From: an uncultured Thermodesulfobacterium sp.
GTDB taxonomy: Bacteria > Desulfobacterota > Thermodesulfobacteria > Thermodesulfobacteriales > Thermodesulfobacteriaceae
DNA length: 45,255 nucleotides
Direction: 5' to 3'
Assembly: GCA_938091335.1 (NCBI GenBank)
Contig: CALLJG010000013.1
Location: 1-45,255 of the forward strand
Shown here: piece by piece, positions 18,959 to 26,584 of the stretch
How positions within the stretch are numbered: position 1 is the first letter of the stretch
Layout: every line of letters begins with the position of its first letter
Made by a program: the position numbers and the translations under genes
Notes under the pieces: generated by a model
Told to the model about the DNA's origin: nothing
Seen by the model: only the letters and a program-made list of their open reading frames with translations
Databases searched by the model: none

Positions 18959-19921
18959 ATGTTTAAGAAAATTAAAATGTTTTTTATAATTGCAGAAACA
19001 CCAATCCATGCAGGAAGCGGAAGTGAACTCGGAATTGTTGATTTACCCATCCAAAGAGAAAGATATACAGATTTTCCAAAAATTGAAGCATCAGGACTTA
19101 AAGGATGTATAAGAGAAGCATTTGAAAACACTGATAAAAAAAATTATGTTCCCCTTATTTTTGGTCCTGAAGAAGGTGAAGCTTATGCCAGTGCTATTAG
19201 TTTTACTGATGCAAGAATTTTACTTTTCCCAGTTAAATCATTAAAAGGGATTTTTGCATGGATAACCTGCCCAATGGTGCTTGAAAGATTTAAAAAAGAC
19301 CTTGAACTGGCTGGTATAACCAATTTTAATTTCAGTAATTTTATTAACCTTCAAAATACACTACCACAGCAAACAAATCTTGCGATTGAATCAAGAATCG
19401 TTCTTGAGGAGTTTACCTTTGAAGTAAAAGAAGAGCAAATAACTTCTGGTATCGCAAATTGGCTTGCTGATAAGATTTTCCCTAACAATAACTCTTATAA
19501 CTATTGGAAAGAAAAACTAAGAAAAGACCTTGTTATTTTACCTGATGATGATTTTAAGCAATTTGTTAAAACATCAACTGAAGTAATTACAAGAACAAGA
19601 ATTGATGATACTACTGGAACAGTTAAACCAGGTGCTCTTTGGACAGAAGAATATTTACCTCAGGATACGATTTTATATTCCTTAGCAATGTTTACTGGTC
19701 CAAGAAAAAAAGATAGTCAAAAAATGATATTTAAAGCAGATACACCAGAAGAAAAAGTAGAAGAAAAAGAAGATACACCAGAAAAAGCAGCAGAACGTGT
19801 TGCAGAATTTTTTGAAAAATGGATACCAAAAGTAATCCAAATAGGTGGAAACGCCACAATTGGAAAAGGACTTGTAAGAATAAATTTTTTAAAGGAGAGT
19901 AAAAATGAAAGAGGAAAGTAA
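18959..19921 (+). CDS. cmr4: Cmr4 (Cas7-family backbone and target-RNA nuclease)
   Basis: Cmr4 forms the helical backbone and cuts target RNA every six nucleotides. The 320-aa protein shows TPIHAGSGSELGIVDLPIQRE near the N-terminus. Asp28 in VDLPIQRE aligns with the catalytic aspartate of archaeal Cmr4, and this is followed by ASGLKGCIREAF. The C-terminal GGNATIGKGLVRI is the RAMP Gly-rich loop. A strong AAAAAGGAGG stands before the ATG. Its own ribosome-binding site probably gives higher synthesis, fitting its multi-copy role. A Glu/Lys-rich insertion (EEKVEEKEDTPEKAAERV) precedes the last strand. It overlaps cmr5 by 17 bp. Confidence 0.95.
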   Translation: MFKKIKMFFIIAETPIHAGSGSELGIVDLPIQRERYTDFPKIEASGLKGCIREAFENTDKKNYVPLIFGPEEGEAYASAISFTDARILLFPVKSLKGIFAWITCPMVLERFKKDLELAGITNFNFSNFINLQNTLPQQTNLAIESRIVLEEFTFEVKEEQITSGIANWLADKIFPNNNSYNYWKEKLRKDLVILPDDDFKQFVKTSTEVITRTRIDDTTGTVKPGALWTEEYLPQDTILYSLAMFTGPRKKDSQKMIFKADTPEEKVEEKEDTPEKAAERVAEFFEKWIPKVIQIGGNATIGKGLVRINFLKESKNERGK

Positions 19922-20327
19922 AATCACACAACTGGAAAGAGGAAGAGCAGAATTTGCATATAAATGTGTAGAAGAAATAGTAGAAAACCAAAAATATGAA
20001 AAGATAAGAGAAGATTATCGTTCATACTCAAGAAAAATTCCGCAAATGATTCTTTCAAATGGGCTTGGGCAGACAATCGCATTTATGAAATCTAAAGCAA
20101 AAGATGGTAATGCTTATGAAATTTTGTATTCCCAGATAACAGATTATCTTAAAAGTGATACAACAGCAAGAATAAGGATGCCAGATGATAAAAATGAACT
20201 AATTGAATGGGTTATCTCACTTGATTCTTATAATTATCGTTATGCTACTGAGGAAATCCTTGCATTCTTAAACTGGCTGAAAAGGTTCGCAGAAGGAATG
20301 ATTAAAAAAGAAGAAGGAGAAGAATAA
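19905..20327 (+). CDS. cmr5: Cmr5 (small helical subunit)
   Basis: Cmr5 is the small alpha-helical (Cas11-type) subunit that runs along the inner filament of the Cmr complex and contacts RNA. The 140-aa sequence is mostly helical and carries the family marks QLERGRAEFAYKCVEEI near the N-terminus, YRSYSRKIPQMILSNGLGQT around residues 40-60, and ATEEILAFLNWLKRFAEGM near the C-terminus. AAAGGAGAG precedes the ATG, which lies inside cmr4. The stop is shared with cmr6 as TAATG. Confidence 0.92.
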   Translation: MKEESKITQLERGRAEFAYKCVEEIVENQKYEKIREDYRSYSRKIPQMILSNGLGQTIAFMKSKAKDGNAYEILYSQITDYLKSDTTARIRMPDDKNELIEWVISLDSYNYRYATEEILAFLNWLKRFAEGMIKKEEGEE

Positions 20328-21214
20328 TGAGAATAAAATTTCCCAATTCAAATAAGTATTTTCCAAATGATACATATAAAATATTTTCGCGTGTTTCTGC
20401 TACATCAAATTTTAACTTTTACTTTCTTTTCAATGCACCGGTTGTTATTGGAAGAAATTTGCCTGAAAAAATAAGGATTAACGGAGAGATTGAAAAATTC
20501 AAATGGGATCAAAATTTTTTAAACAATATTGAAAAAAGAAAAGACAATTTATTTGAATTTTTAGAAAAAGATGGATATAAATGTGCTAAATTCAATGGTA
20601 AATGTAACTGGCGGCTTATAATAGGGCTTGGTGCTTCGCATCCTCAGGAAACATCTATGACACTTCACCATATATACGGAATCCCTTATATTCCTGGTAG
20701 TGCAATTAAAGGTGTTACAAGACATTATGCAGTTTTAAAGTTTGCAGAGAAAGATATAAAAAATGATGAAAAATTTGAAGATGCAGTTAAAAGGGTTTCA
20801 CAAAATCTTGAAAATGGAAAAGAGCTTAATATAGAAGTTGAATTTAAAGAGGAGAATAAAAATGAAAAAATTAAATTTTCAGAATTGATAGAGATTTTTG
20901 GAACCCAAAATCAAAAAGGAAAAGTGATATTTATGGATGCCTATCCTATAAATAAAGTAAATTTAAAGATTGATATAATGAATCCGCATTATCCTGAATA
21001 TTATTCACAAGGGAAACCACCAGCAGACTGGCAAAACCCAAGACCCATAAAATTTTTAACAGTTGAAAATACAGATTTTAAATTTTATTTATTTTCAAAA
21101 AGTGAAGAACTTTTAGAAAAAGCAAAAATTCTTTTAAAAGGTGCATTAAAAGAAGAAGGGATTGGAGCAAAAACATCACTTGGATATGGAATATTTAATT
21201 ATACGGAGGAATAA
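20327..21214 (+). CDS. cmr6: Cmr6 (Cas7-family RAMP)
   Basis: Cmr6 stacks between the Cmr4 backbone and Cmr1 at the 3' end of the crRNA. The 295-aa protein has the central RAMP motif ASHPQETSMTLHHIYGIPYI, followed by PGSAIKGVTRHYAV, the hallmark of Cmr6. A second region reads FMDAYPINKVNLKIDIMNPH, then the family-typical PADWQNPRPIKFLTVE, and the C-terminal Gly-rich loop is GIGAKTSLGYGIF. The ATG overlaps the cmr5 stop, and the stop is one base from the next ATG. No defect is visible. Confidence 0.94.
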   Translation: MRIKFPNSNKYFPNDTYKIFSRVSATSNFNFYFLFNAPVVIGRNLPEKIRINGEIEKFKWDQNFLNNIEKRKDNLFEFLEKDGYKCAKFNGKCNWRLIIGLGASHPQETSMTLHHIYGIPYIPGSAIKGVTRHYAVLKFAEKDIKNDEKFEDAVKRVSQNLENGKELNIEVEFKEENKNEKIKFSELIEIFGTQNQKGKVIFMDAYPINKVNLKIDIMNPHYPEYYSQGKPPADWQNPRPIKFLTVENTDFKFYLFSKSEELLEKAKILLKGALKEEGIGAKTSLGYGIFNYTEE

Positions 21215-21215
21215 A

Positions 21216-22049
21216 ATGAAAAAAGAATTTCATATAATCTCAACTGGTGTTTCAATTATTACAAATGCACAGAAAAATAATGTTATACCGCAAGATAAAA
21301 AAATAAGAGATGAGGAATACTGGAGAGAACTCCTTGATAACCCTTCAGAAATACAAAAATTAAAATCTTTTGTAGAAAAAGACCCACATAAAAATTCAGC
21401 AGAACTTAATACATTTTTAAGAGTTGTAGAAGATAAAGACCCCTCAAATATTGAAATTTATCTTTTTGGAACAAAAACATATTCAAATGAATTATGTAGA
21501 AGGATATTAGAATTGTATCTTAGAGAACTAGGATATAAATTATACACACCTTATGAAATAAGTGGTTATTTCTGGGAAGCAAAATATTATGATGAAAATT
21601 ATGCAAAGGATGAGTTTAAAAAAGGCATCTCCGAACTTCTTGATAGACTTATTCATATTGCTCAGAAAAAAAAGAAAGAAGGTTATGAAATTTATTTTAA
21701 TCCAACAGGTGGACTTAAAGCACATGTTATAACAACAGCACTTGCCGGTTATCTTGTAGATGCTCAAATTTATTATATGAATGAAGAATTTAATGAGACA
21801 GTTTTTTTGCCAAAACTCTTTTATCTGCCAAAAGGTAAAGAAATAGAAATACTTAATAAATTAAACTCCTCTTCAATAATCTCTGGAAAAGAAACAAAAG
21901 ATTTATATTCTTCTTATCAAAATGAGATAGAAAGACTTATTGTTTATAACCTAATTACCACAGAAACCAATGAATCTGGCGAGATTTTTAAAATTAAAAT
22001 AACATATAAAGGAAAGTTAATTTTAGAAGAACTAAAACAAAATACTTGA
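21216..22049 (+). CDS. CARF-domain protein with C-terminal winged helix (Crn1-like candidate)
   Basis: This is a second APE2256-type CARF protein. It has an N-terminal strand plus ligand loop, MKKEFHIISTGVSIITNAQ, and the second loop NPTGGLKAHV (Asn162 to Lys168). The C-terminal 60 residues (EIERLIVYNLITTET, then IKITYKGKLILEELK) read as a winged helix. There is no HEPN, RelE or PD-(D/E)XK site. Stand-alone CARF-wHTH proteins of this type include Crn1 ring nucleases (Sso1393/Sso2081), which degrade cyclic tetra-adenylate, and possible regulators; either role is inferred. The ATG at 21216 follows CGGAGGA and is clearly better than upstream starts. The leader promoter overlaps its stop. Confidence 0.72.
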   Translation: MKKEFHIISTGVSIITNAQKNNVIPQDKKIRDEEYWRELLDNPSEIQKLKSFVEKDPHKNSAELNTFLRVVEDKDPSNIEIYLFGTKTYSNELCRRILELYLRELGYKLYTPYEISGYFWEAKYYDENYAKDEFKKGISELLDRLIHIAQKKKKEGYEIYFNPTGGLKAHVITTALAGYLVDAQIYYMNEEFNETVFLPKLFYLPKGKEIEILNKLNSSSIISGKETKDLYSSYQNEIERLIVYNLITTETNESGEIFKIKITYKGKLILEELKQNT

Positions 22050-22204
22050 AATAAATACCAATCTTTGATATATAATGAAATTGCTTTCTTTTTTGTTCTT
22101 TGAAAATTGAAACTGGAGGTTTGACGCAAAAAATAAGATAATTTTTTTAAGATAAAACCCTAAAATTAAGAAATATCAATAACTTTACTCTGTCTAATTT
22201 TAGG
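22050..22204 (+). promoter_or_regulatory. CRISPR leader
   Basis: This is an AT-rich stretch directly before repeat 1. A promoter candidate begins within the last codons of the CARF gene: TTGAAA (22046-22051) with TATATA (22069-22074, 17-bp spacing) or TATAAT (22071-22076). A fragment at 22118-22125 matches the repeat start (GTTTGAC). A 14-bp inverted repeat (22155-22168 / 22195-22208) closes the leader and enters repeat 1. Array direction is set by the 3' end of the repeat, ATTGCGAC, the usual 8-nt crRNA tag. Confidence 0.7.
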
Positions 22205-22208
22205 GTTT
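22155..22208. repeat. 14-bp perfect inverted repeat spanning the leader-repeat junction
   Basis: Left arm AAACCCTAAAATTA (22155-22168) and right arm TAATTTTAGGGTTT (22195-22208) are exact reverse complements with a 26-nt loop. The last four bases of the right arm are the first four of CRISPR repeat 1. The symmetry stops immediately beyond these arms. Confidence 0.85.
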
Positions 22209-23405
22209 GACCTCATCAAAAAGGGATTGCGACATCTTAAGCATGTCCTGCTTAAACTCCTCAAAGAGTGTTTGACCTCATCAAAAAGGGATTGCGACTT
22301 TACACCTCCTTTTTATTTTTTTTTGTTTAAATATGTTTGACCTCATCAAAAAGGGATTGCGACTTCTTTACAAATCGCTATTTGACACATAATTTAACCG
22401 TTTGACCTCATCAAAAAGGGATTGCGACTACACTTGACAGTTAACAAAAAAGGTTTATAATATAGTTTGACCTCATCAAAAAGGGATTGCGACTCTCTTA
22501 AATTTAATTCTTGTAGAATTTGTTTTTCCGTTTGACCTCATCAAAAAGGGATTGCGACAAAATTATTGTTATAAATTCTGGGTTTATTTTCAACGTTTGA
22601 CCTCATCAAAAAGGGATTGCGACATTTCCCCCGATATGACAAGACAAGAAGTTTCAAAAGTTTGACCTCATCAAAAAGGGATTGCGACATAATGAATAAA
22701 CAAGGAATTTTGTATTCCTCTGAGGTTTGACCTCATCAAAAAGGGATTGCGACAATGTTCCGGAGTTGCATCCTCCGGAACATCAATAAGTTTGACCTCA
22801 TCAAAAAGGGATTGCGACTAATTTTTCCTCCTTTAAAACAATTTCATTTTTAGAGTTTGACCTCATCAAAAAGGGATTGCGACTTGCCTGCTTACTCTTA
22901 CATAAGTTTTCCATGTTTCTCGTTTGACCTCATCAAAAAGGGATTGCGACAAAATAAAAAATAAATAAAACTGCTTCCCGGGTAGAGTTTGACCTCATCA
23001 AAAAGGGATTGCGACACGTAAAAAGGCTGGGAAGAAAGGTAAAGAAAAAGTGTTTGACCTCATCAAAAAGGGATTGCGACTATTTCCATTTGGCTTGGTT
23101 ATTTGTGTTTATATAAGTTTGACCTCATCAAAAAGGGATTGCGACTATCCCCTGTAAGTTGTCCTTACAGGATGATATGAAGTTTGACCTCATCAAAAAG
23201 GGATTGCGACTCTTTTTTTGAAAAAACTTTTATTCCTTGACATAATGTTTGACCTCATCAAAAAGGGATTGCGACTTTCTGATGTAATACGGTAATCCTA
23301 CGCAAAAATTAGTTTGACCTCATCAAAAAGGGATTGCGACAGATTTTCTTTTCCCGTTAATTCTGGTTAGTTCTCTGTTTGACCTCATCAAAAAGGGATT
23401 GCGAC
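22205..23405 (+). CRISPR. CRISPR array: 19 identical 29-nt repeats, 18 spacers
   Basis: The repeat begins GTTTGACCTCATC, runs through AAAAAGGG and ends ATTGCGAC. Repeats start at 22205, 22270, 22335, 22400, 22465, 22530, 22595, 22660, 22725, 22790, 22855, 22922, 22987, 23052, 23117, 23182, 23247, 23312 and 23377. Seventeen spacers are 36 nt; the eleventh (22884-22921) is 38 nt. All repeats are identical, including the last, so no degenerate trailer end is seen. The repeat itself has a small 5' hairpin, TTTGA-CCTCA-TCAAA. The ATTGCGAC end implies plus-strand transcription and Cas6 cutting 8 nt from the repeat 3' end. It lies directly behind the type III-B genes. Confidence 0.98.
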
Positions 23406-23650
23406 ATTTCTAACGCTATTTTGACAAGCTTATTATAGATAATTGACTTTTTAAAAGATTTTGAATAATTTATAATAAAAATTGAATGCTGAATTTTCGA
23501 AACATCTTCAGAGGTAGTAGCATAAAGGAAATAGAGATTTCTGAATGGGTTTGTAAGTCTGCGTTTCAAAATCTTGCTCTCAGCTTTTACCAGGGTTGAC
23601 CCCAACTATAAGGATTGTGAGTGCTAAGGAAATAACAAAAGGAGGTTTGT
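23406..23650. other. 245-bp trailer between the CRISPR array and the ATPase-nuclease operon
   Basis: No convincing gene. A minus-strand frame covers most of it but runs into the last CRISPR repeat and has no family resemblance I can name. Near the right end TTTTAC and TATAAG (about 23587-23615, 16 bp apart) could be the operon promoter, weakly supported, followed by the AAAAGGAGG site of the 61-aa gene. Confidence 0.4.
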
Positions 23651-23836
23651 ATGAATTATAAAGATGCAGTGAAAGAAAAAATTAAAGATGAGACAACTAA
23701 AAATCTTTGGGAGGAAATTGCTAAAAGTTATGAACAAGGTGGTAAAGAAGGGATTAAAACTGTGTTAAGTAAAAAAGCTGATGAAATAGTTACTGAATTT
23801 AAAAAATTACTAGAATCTTTAGAGCAGAAACTTTAA
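23651..23836 (+). CDS. Small helical protein, first gene of an ATPase-nuclease operon
   Basis: I do not recognise this 61-aa protein. It is highly charged, starts MNYKDAVKEKIKDETTKNLW and looks wholly alpha-helical, with a C-terminal amphipathic segment EIVTEFKKLLESLEQKL. A strong AAAAGGAGG ribosome-binding site sits 6 nt before the ATG, and the gene ends 13 bp before the Rad50-like gene. Translation is therefore likely real. The arrangement suggests a small partner or regulator of the ATPase or nuclease, comparable in position to small subunits of other SMC-like defence systems. That is inference from context only. Confidence 0.65.
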   Translation: MNYKDAVKEKIKDETTKNLWEEIAKSYEQGGKEGIKTVLSKKADEIVTEFKKLLESLEQKL

Positions 23837-23849
23837 AGGAGACAAATAA

Positions 23850-26003
23850 ATGCTTGGTATTAAAATGCTTAAGATAAAAGGTTTTCGTGGCTATGTAGAT
23901 GAAAAAGAGTTCACTTTTGAAACCCCAGTTATAATTCTTTTTGGCGAAAACCATCGCGGAAAAAGTAGCACACTTAATGCAATTGAGTGGTGTCTATTTG
24001 GAAAGGAGTGTATTGGAAGAGATACAGGAATCCGTGAACGAATTGACTGGGAAGTTCGTAATCGGAACTTACCTCTAAAGGATGAGGTATTTGTAGAAAT
24101 AGAATTAAAAGATGAGAATAATGATACTTTTAAGATAATGCGCAAATGGATTAGCAAAGAAAAAGATGAATTGCAAATAACATTACCTGATGGACAATTG
24201 TTAACAAAAGAAGAGGCGGAAAAGAGACTTGATCAGATTTTAAAGTGTTCATTCAGGGATTTTTTAACTACAGTCTATCAGCATCAGGAAGCAATTCGTG
24301 CTATTCTTACACAAGAGCCAAGAGATAGAAATGATGCTATTGACCGCTTGCTTGGGCTTTCTGATTATAGAAACATATTATCTGGTATAAATGAGGCAAA
24401 AATAGATGAGAAACAGAGAAAACTAAATGAAAAACTTGAAATCTTTAAAGGCAACATAGAAACTGCCTTGAAGACCAGGCAAAAGGACTTGGAAGAAAAA
24501 AGAAAAGAATTAATCAATAAGGGAATAAAAGAAAGCTTTATCAATGAAAATGGAGCCTATGAGATCGCCAAAATTGTTAAAGAGGCTCTATCTCAATTTG
24601 CCTCAGAGATAGGACTTACTCTCACAGATTTACCTATTTCTGAAAACTGGAAGGAAATAAAGGAAAAATTCTTAGATAAGGTAAACAAGGAGATAACCAG
24701 ATTTAGGTCAGAAATGCCAGATGTAAAAAGACAAGGAGAATTAGTGAAAGAGAAACATAAGATAACTTCACTTCAATCAATACTGGAAATAAAGAATAAA
24801 AAATATCAAGATGCAAAAAAGAAAATTGAAGAATTTATTAAAGACATTGGAGATGAAGAAAAATTGAATAACACTAAATCTCACATAGAGAAACAAATTG
24901 CTCTGAAAGAAAAAGAATTGAAGGAAATCAATGCAAAAGGGAAAACTATAAGTGAGGCTATAGAGTATTTGAAATTAGAGAGTATAGACAAAAATATTTG
25001 TCCTGTATGTGAAAAAGAAACTCCTGATTTATTAACTCATTTAGAACAAGAATGGAACAAAAAATATAAAGAGCAAATGGGAAAAATAAAGGATGAAAGA
25101 GAAAAACTTAAAAAAGATTTAGATAATGTAGAACAGAGGCTTAAACAGTTAAGAGAACTGGATAAAAACAAGAAAACTGCTGAAAACGAATTAAAAGAGA
25201 TTTATAAAGAAATTGCAGCTTATCTAAAGAGAGAGATTACCGAAAAGGATGATCCTTCTACAATCCTTGCCAAACACTTGAATGAGCTTGATGAGGAGAT
25301 TAATAAATTAAAGGAGTCCATTGACTCACGACAGAAAAAATTAGATGACATCCAGGAAAAGGCGAAAGAACTTGAGCAGATTTTAGAAATATTAAATCTT
25401 GAGGAAAAGAGAAAAATTGTTGAAGAAATAAAGGAGACACCTGAATATAAAAAGATTGAAGACCTAAAGGATAAAATGGCTGAATTGGCAAATGAGCTAA
25501 ATAAAATTAAGGAGGCTATAAATCAAGCCTCGCACGAGGAAGCAAAAGAGAAAATAATTTTTGCTTGTAAAAAAATAAATGAACTTTTTTGCAAAATTAC
25601 AAATAACCCTGCTATAAGCAAAATTGAACTTTCGGTAACTCCAGACAGCAGAACTGGTAGAAACAATTATGAATTTAAAGACCAAAATGGAAAAGACTTA
25701 ACTCCTATCTTAAGTCAGGGAGATTTAAATGCATTAGCATTATCAATCTTTTTAGGATTATCTTCCCTGAACAATCAGTTTGGCTTTCTTATGCTTGATG
25801 ACCCATCACAGAGCCTGGGATCTGCTCATAAAGAAAAATTTGTGGAAATATTAGATGATATATCTGCTCATCGATCAATCATTCTTTCTACCATGGATAA
25901 GGAATTGCAAGATTTAATAGTTTCAAAACTAACTAAAGCAAAAACGAAATACATTTTTACAAATTGGACACCCACAGGAGGACCTGAAGTAAGAAGGGAA
26001 TAA
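23850..26003 (+). CDS. Rad50/SMC-like ATPase with CxxC hook
   Basis: The 717-aa protein is an ABC-type ATPase of the Rad50/SMC class. Walker A is GENHRGKSS (residues 32-40); QHQEAIRAIL around 147-156 is the Q-loop region. Two long coiled-coil arms (about 185-370 and 395-570) flank a zinc-hook motif CPVC at 384-387. The signature LSQGDLNALALS starts at 621, and Walker B is FLMLDDPSQSLGS, with Asp650-Asp651. It is shorter than housekeeping SbcC or SMC. The DDPSQSLG box is common in SMC-like ATPases of defence operons. It is preceded by AAAGGAGA and followed after 1 bp by a nuclease gene. More CGN arginine codons occur near the start than in neighbours, hinting at transfer. Confidence 0.85.
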   Translation: MLGIKMLKIKGFRGYVDEKEFTFETPVIILFGENHRGKSSTLNAIEWCLFGKECIGRDTGIRERIDWEVRNRNLPLKDEVFVEIELKDENNDTFKIMRKWISKEKDELQITLPDGQLLTKEEAEKRLDQILKCSFRDFLTTVYQHQEAIRAILTQEPRDRNDAIDRLLGLSDYRNILSGINEAKIDEKQRKLNEKLEIFKGNIETALKTRQKDLEEKRKELINKGIKESFINENGAYEIAKIVKEALSQFASEIGLTLTDLPISENWKEIKEKFLDKVNKEITRFRSEMPDVKRQGELVKEKHKITSLQSILEIKNKKYQDAKKKIEEFIKDIGDEEKLNNTKSHIEKQIALKEKELKEINAKGKTISEAIEYLKLESIDKNICPVCEKETPDLLTHLEQEWNKKYKEQMGKIKDEREKLKKDLDNVEQRLKQLRELDKNKKTAENELKEIYKEIAAYLKREITEKDDPSTILAKHLNELDEEINKLKESIDSRQKKLDDIQEKAKELEQILEILNLEEKRKIVEEIKETPEYKKIEDLKDKMAELANELNKIKEAINQASHEEAKEKIIFACKKINELFCKITNNPAISKIELSVTPDSRTGRNNYEFKDQNGKDLTPILSQGDLNALALSIFLGLSSLNNQFGFLMLDDPSQSLGSAHKEKFVEILDDISAHRSIILSTMDKELQDLIVSKLTKAKTKYIFTNWTPTGGPEVRRE

Positions 26004-26004
26004 C

Positions 26005-26529
26005 ATGAATACAAAGACTTTTGAACAATTAAAAAGTTTATATGATACAGTGGGAGGTCAGGAATTTGGTAAACTTTGCCAGAAACTTTTAGCAATCGCA
26101 TTTCAAAAAGCGGGTTATTCATGTGTAGCAGAATCTGAAAGAGGTGTTCAAGGAGTAGATATAGGAGAAGTAGAAAAAGGAGATGAAAAATATTCTATTG
26201 AGGTTAAAACTACTACCACAGATTATGTCACTTATGAGAAGAAAGACGAAGAAGGACTCAAGTACAAAAAAGAAAAGGGTTATACACCTGTTTTGGCTGT
26301 TCTTAAACTTGACAGATTCTCAGATTGGTTTTTCATAAAAGCTGATAGCCTCAAAGTAGGAAGGATATACATAGATTCCCTCAGACCTTTCAGAATGCAT
26401 AACCTTGAACAAAAGATTTCTCCTTATTTTGAGAAAACAGTGGAAGAGCATTATAAAGGAGCTCTACAACATGGACAAAGTTATTTAGACAATGTTTTAA
26501 AACAAAAAAGGGAAATTAGAAAGGTTTGA
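26005..26529 (+). CDS. PD-(D/E)XK (Mrr-like) nuclease partner of the Rad50-like ATPase
   Basis: The 174-aa protein has a restriction-endonuclease-like core. VGGQEFGKLCQKLLAIAFQK (from residue 16) supplies the first helix with Glu20. GVDIGEVEKGDEKYSIEVKT then gives the catalytic set Asp52, Glu66 and Lys68 (D-x13-ExK). The remaining 100 residues, including DWFFIKADSLKVGRIY, continue the fold and end in a charged helix. It is one base after the ATPase stop, with AAGAAGGGA as ribosome-binding site, so the two proteins probably act together on DNA. I recognise no named defence system with this exact small three-gene form. It could also be a restriction-type or repair nuclease. Confidence 0.72.
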   Translation: MNTKTFEQLKSLYDTVGGQEFGKLCQKLLAIAFQKAGYSCVAESERGVQGVDIGEVEKGDEKYSIEVKTTTTDYVTYEKKDEEGLKYKKEKGYTPVLAVLKLDRFSDWFFIKADSLKVGRIYIDSLRPFRMHNLEQKISPYFEKTVEEHYKGALQHGQSYLDNVLKQKREIRKV

Positions 26530-26584
26530 GCTCAACTATAGTTAATGGGAAAAATTGAAAAATGAATTATATTAAAAATCAAAA

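Noticed and set aside
23357-23605. Minus-strand frame of 82 codons at the end of the array
   Set aside because: It includes the last CRISPR repeat in its coding sequence, has no ribosome-binding site and resembles no family.
23850-26529. Housekeeping SbcC/SbcD or a definite Lamassu system
   Set aside because: The partner is a PD-(D/E)XK protein rather than a calcineurin-like SbcD, and the gene sizes and order do not match Lamassu well enough to name it.
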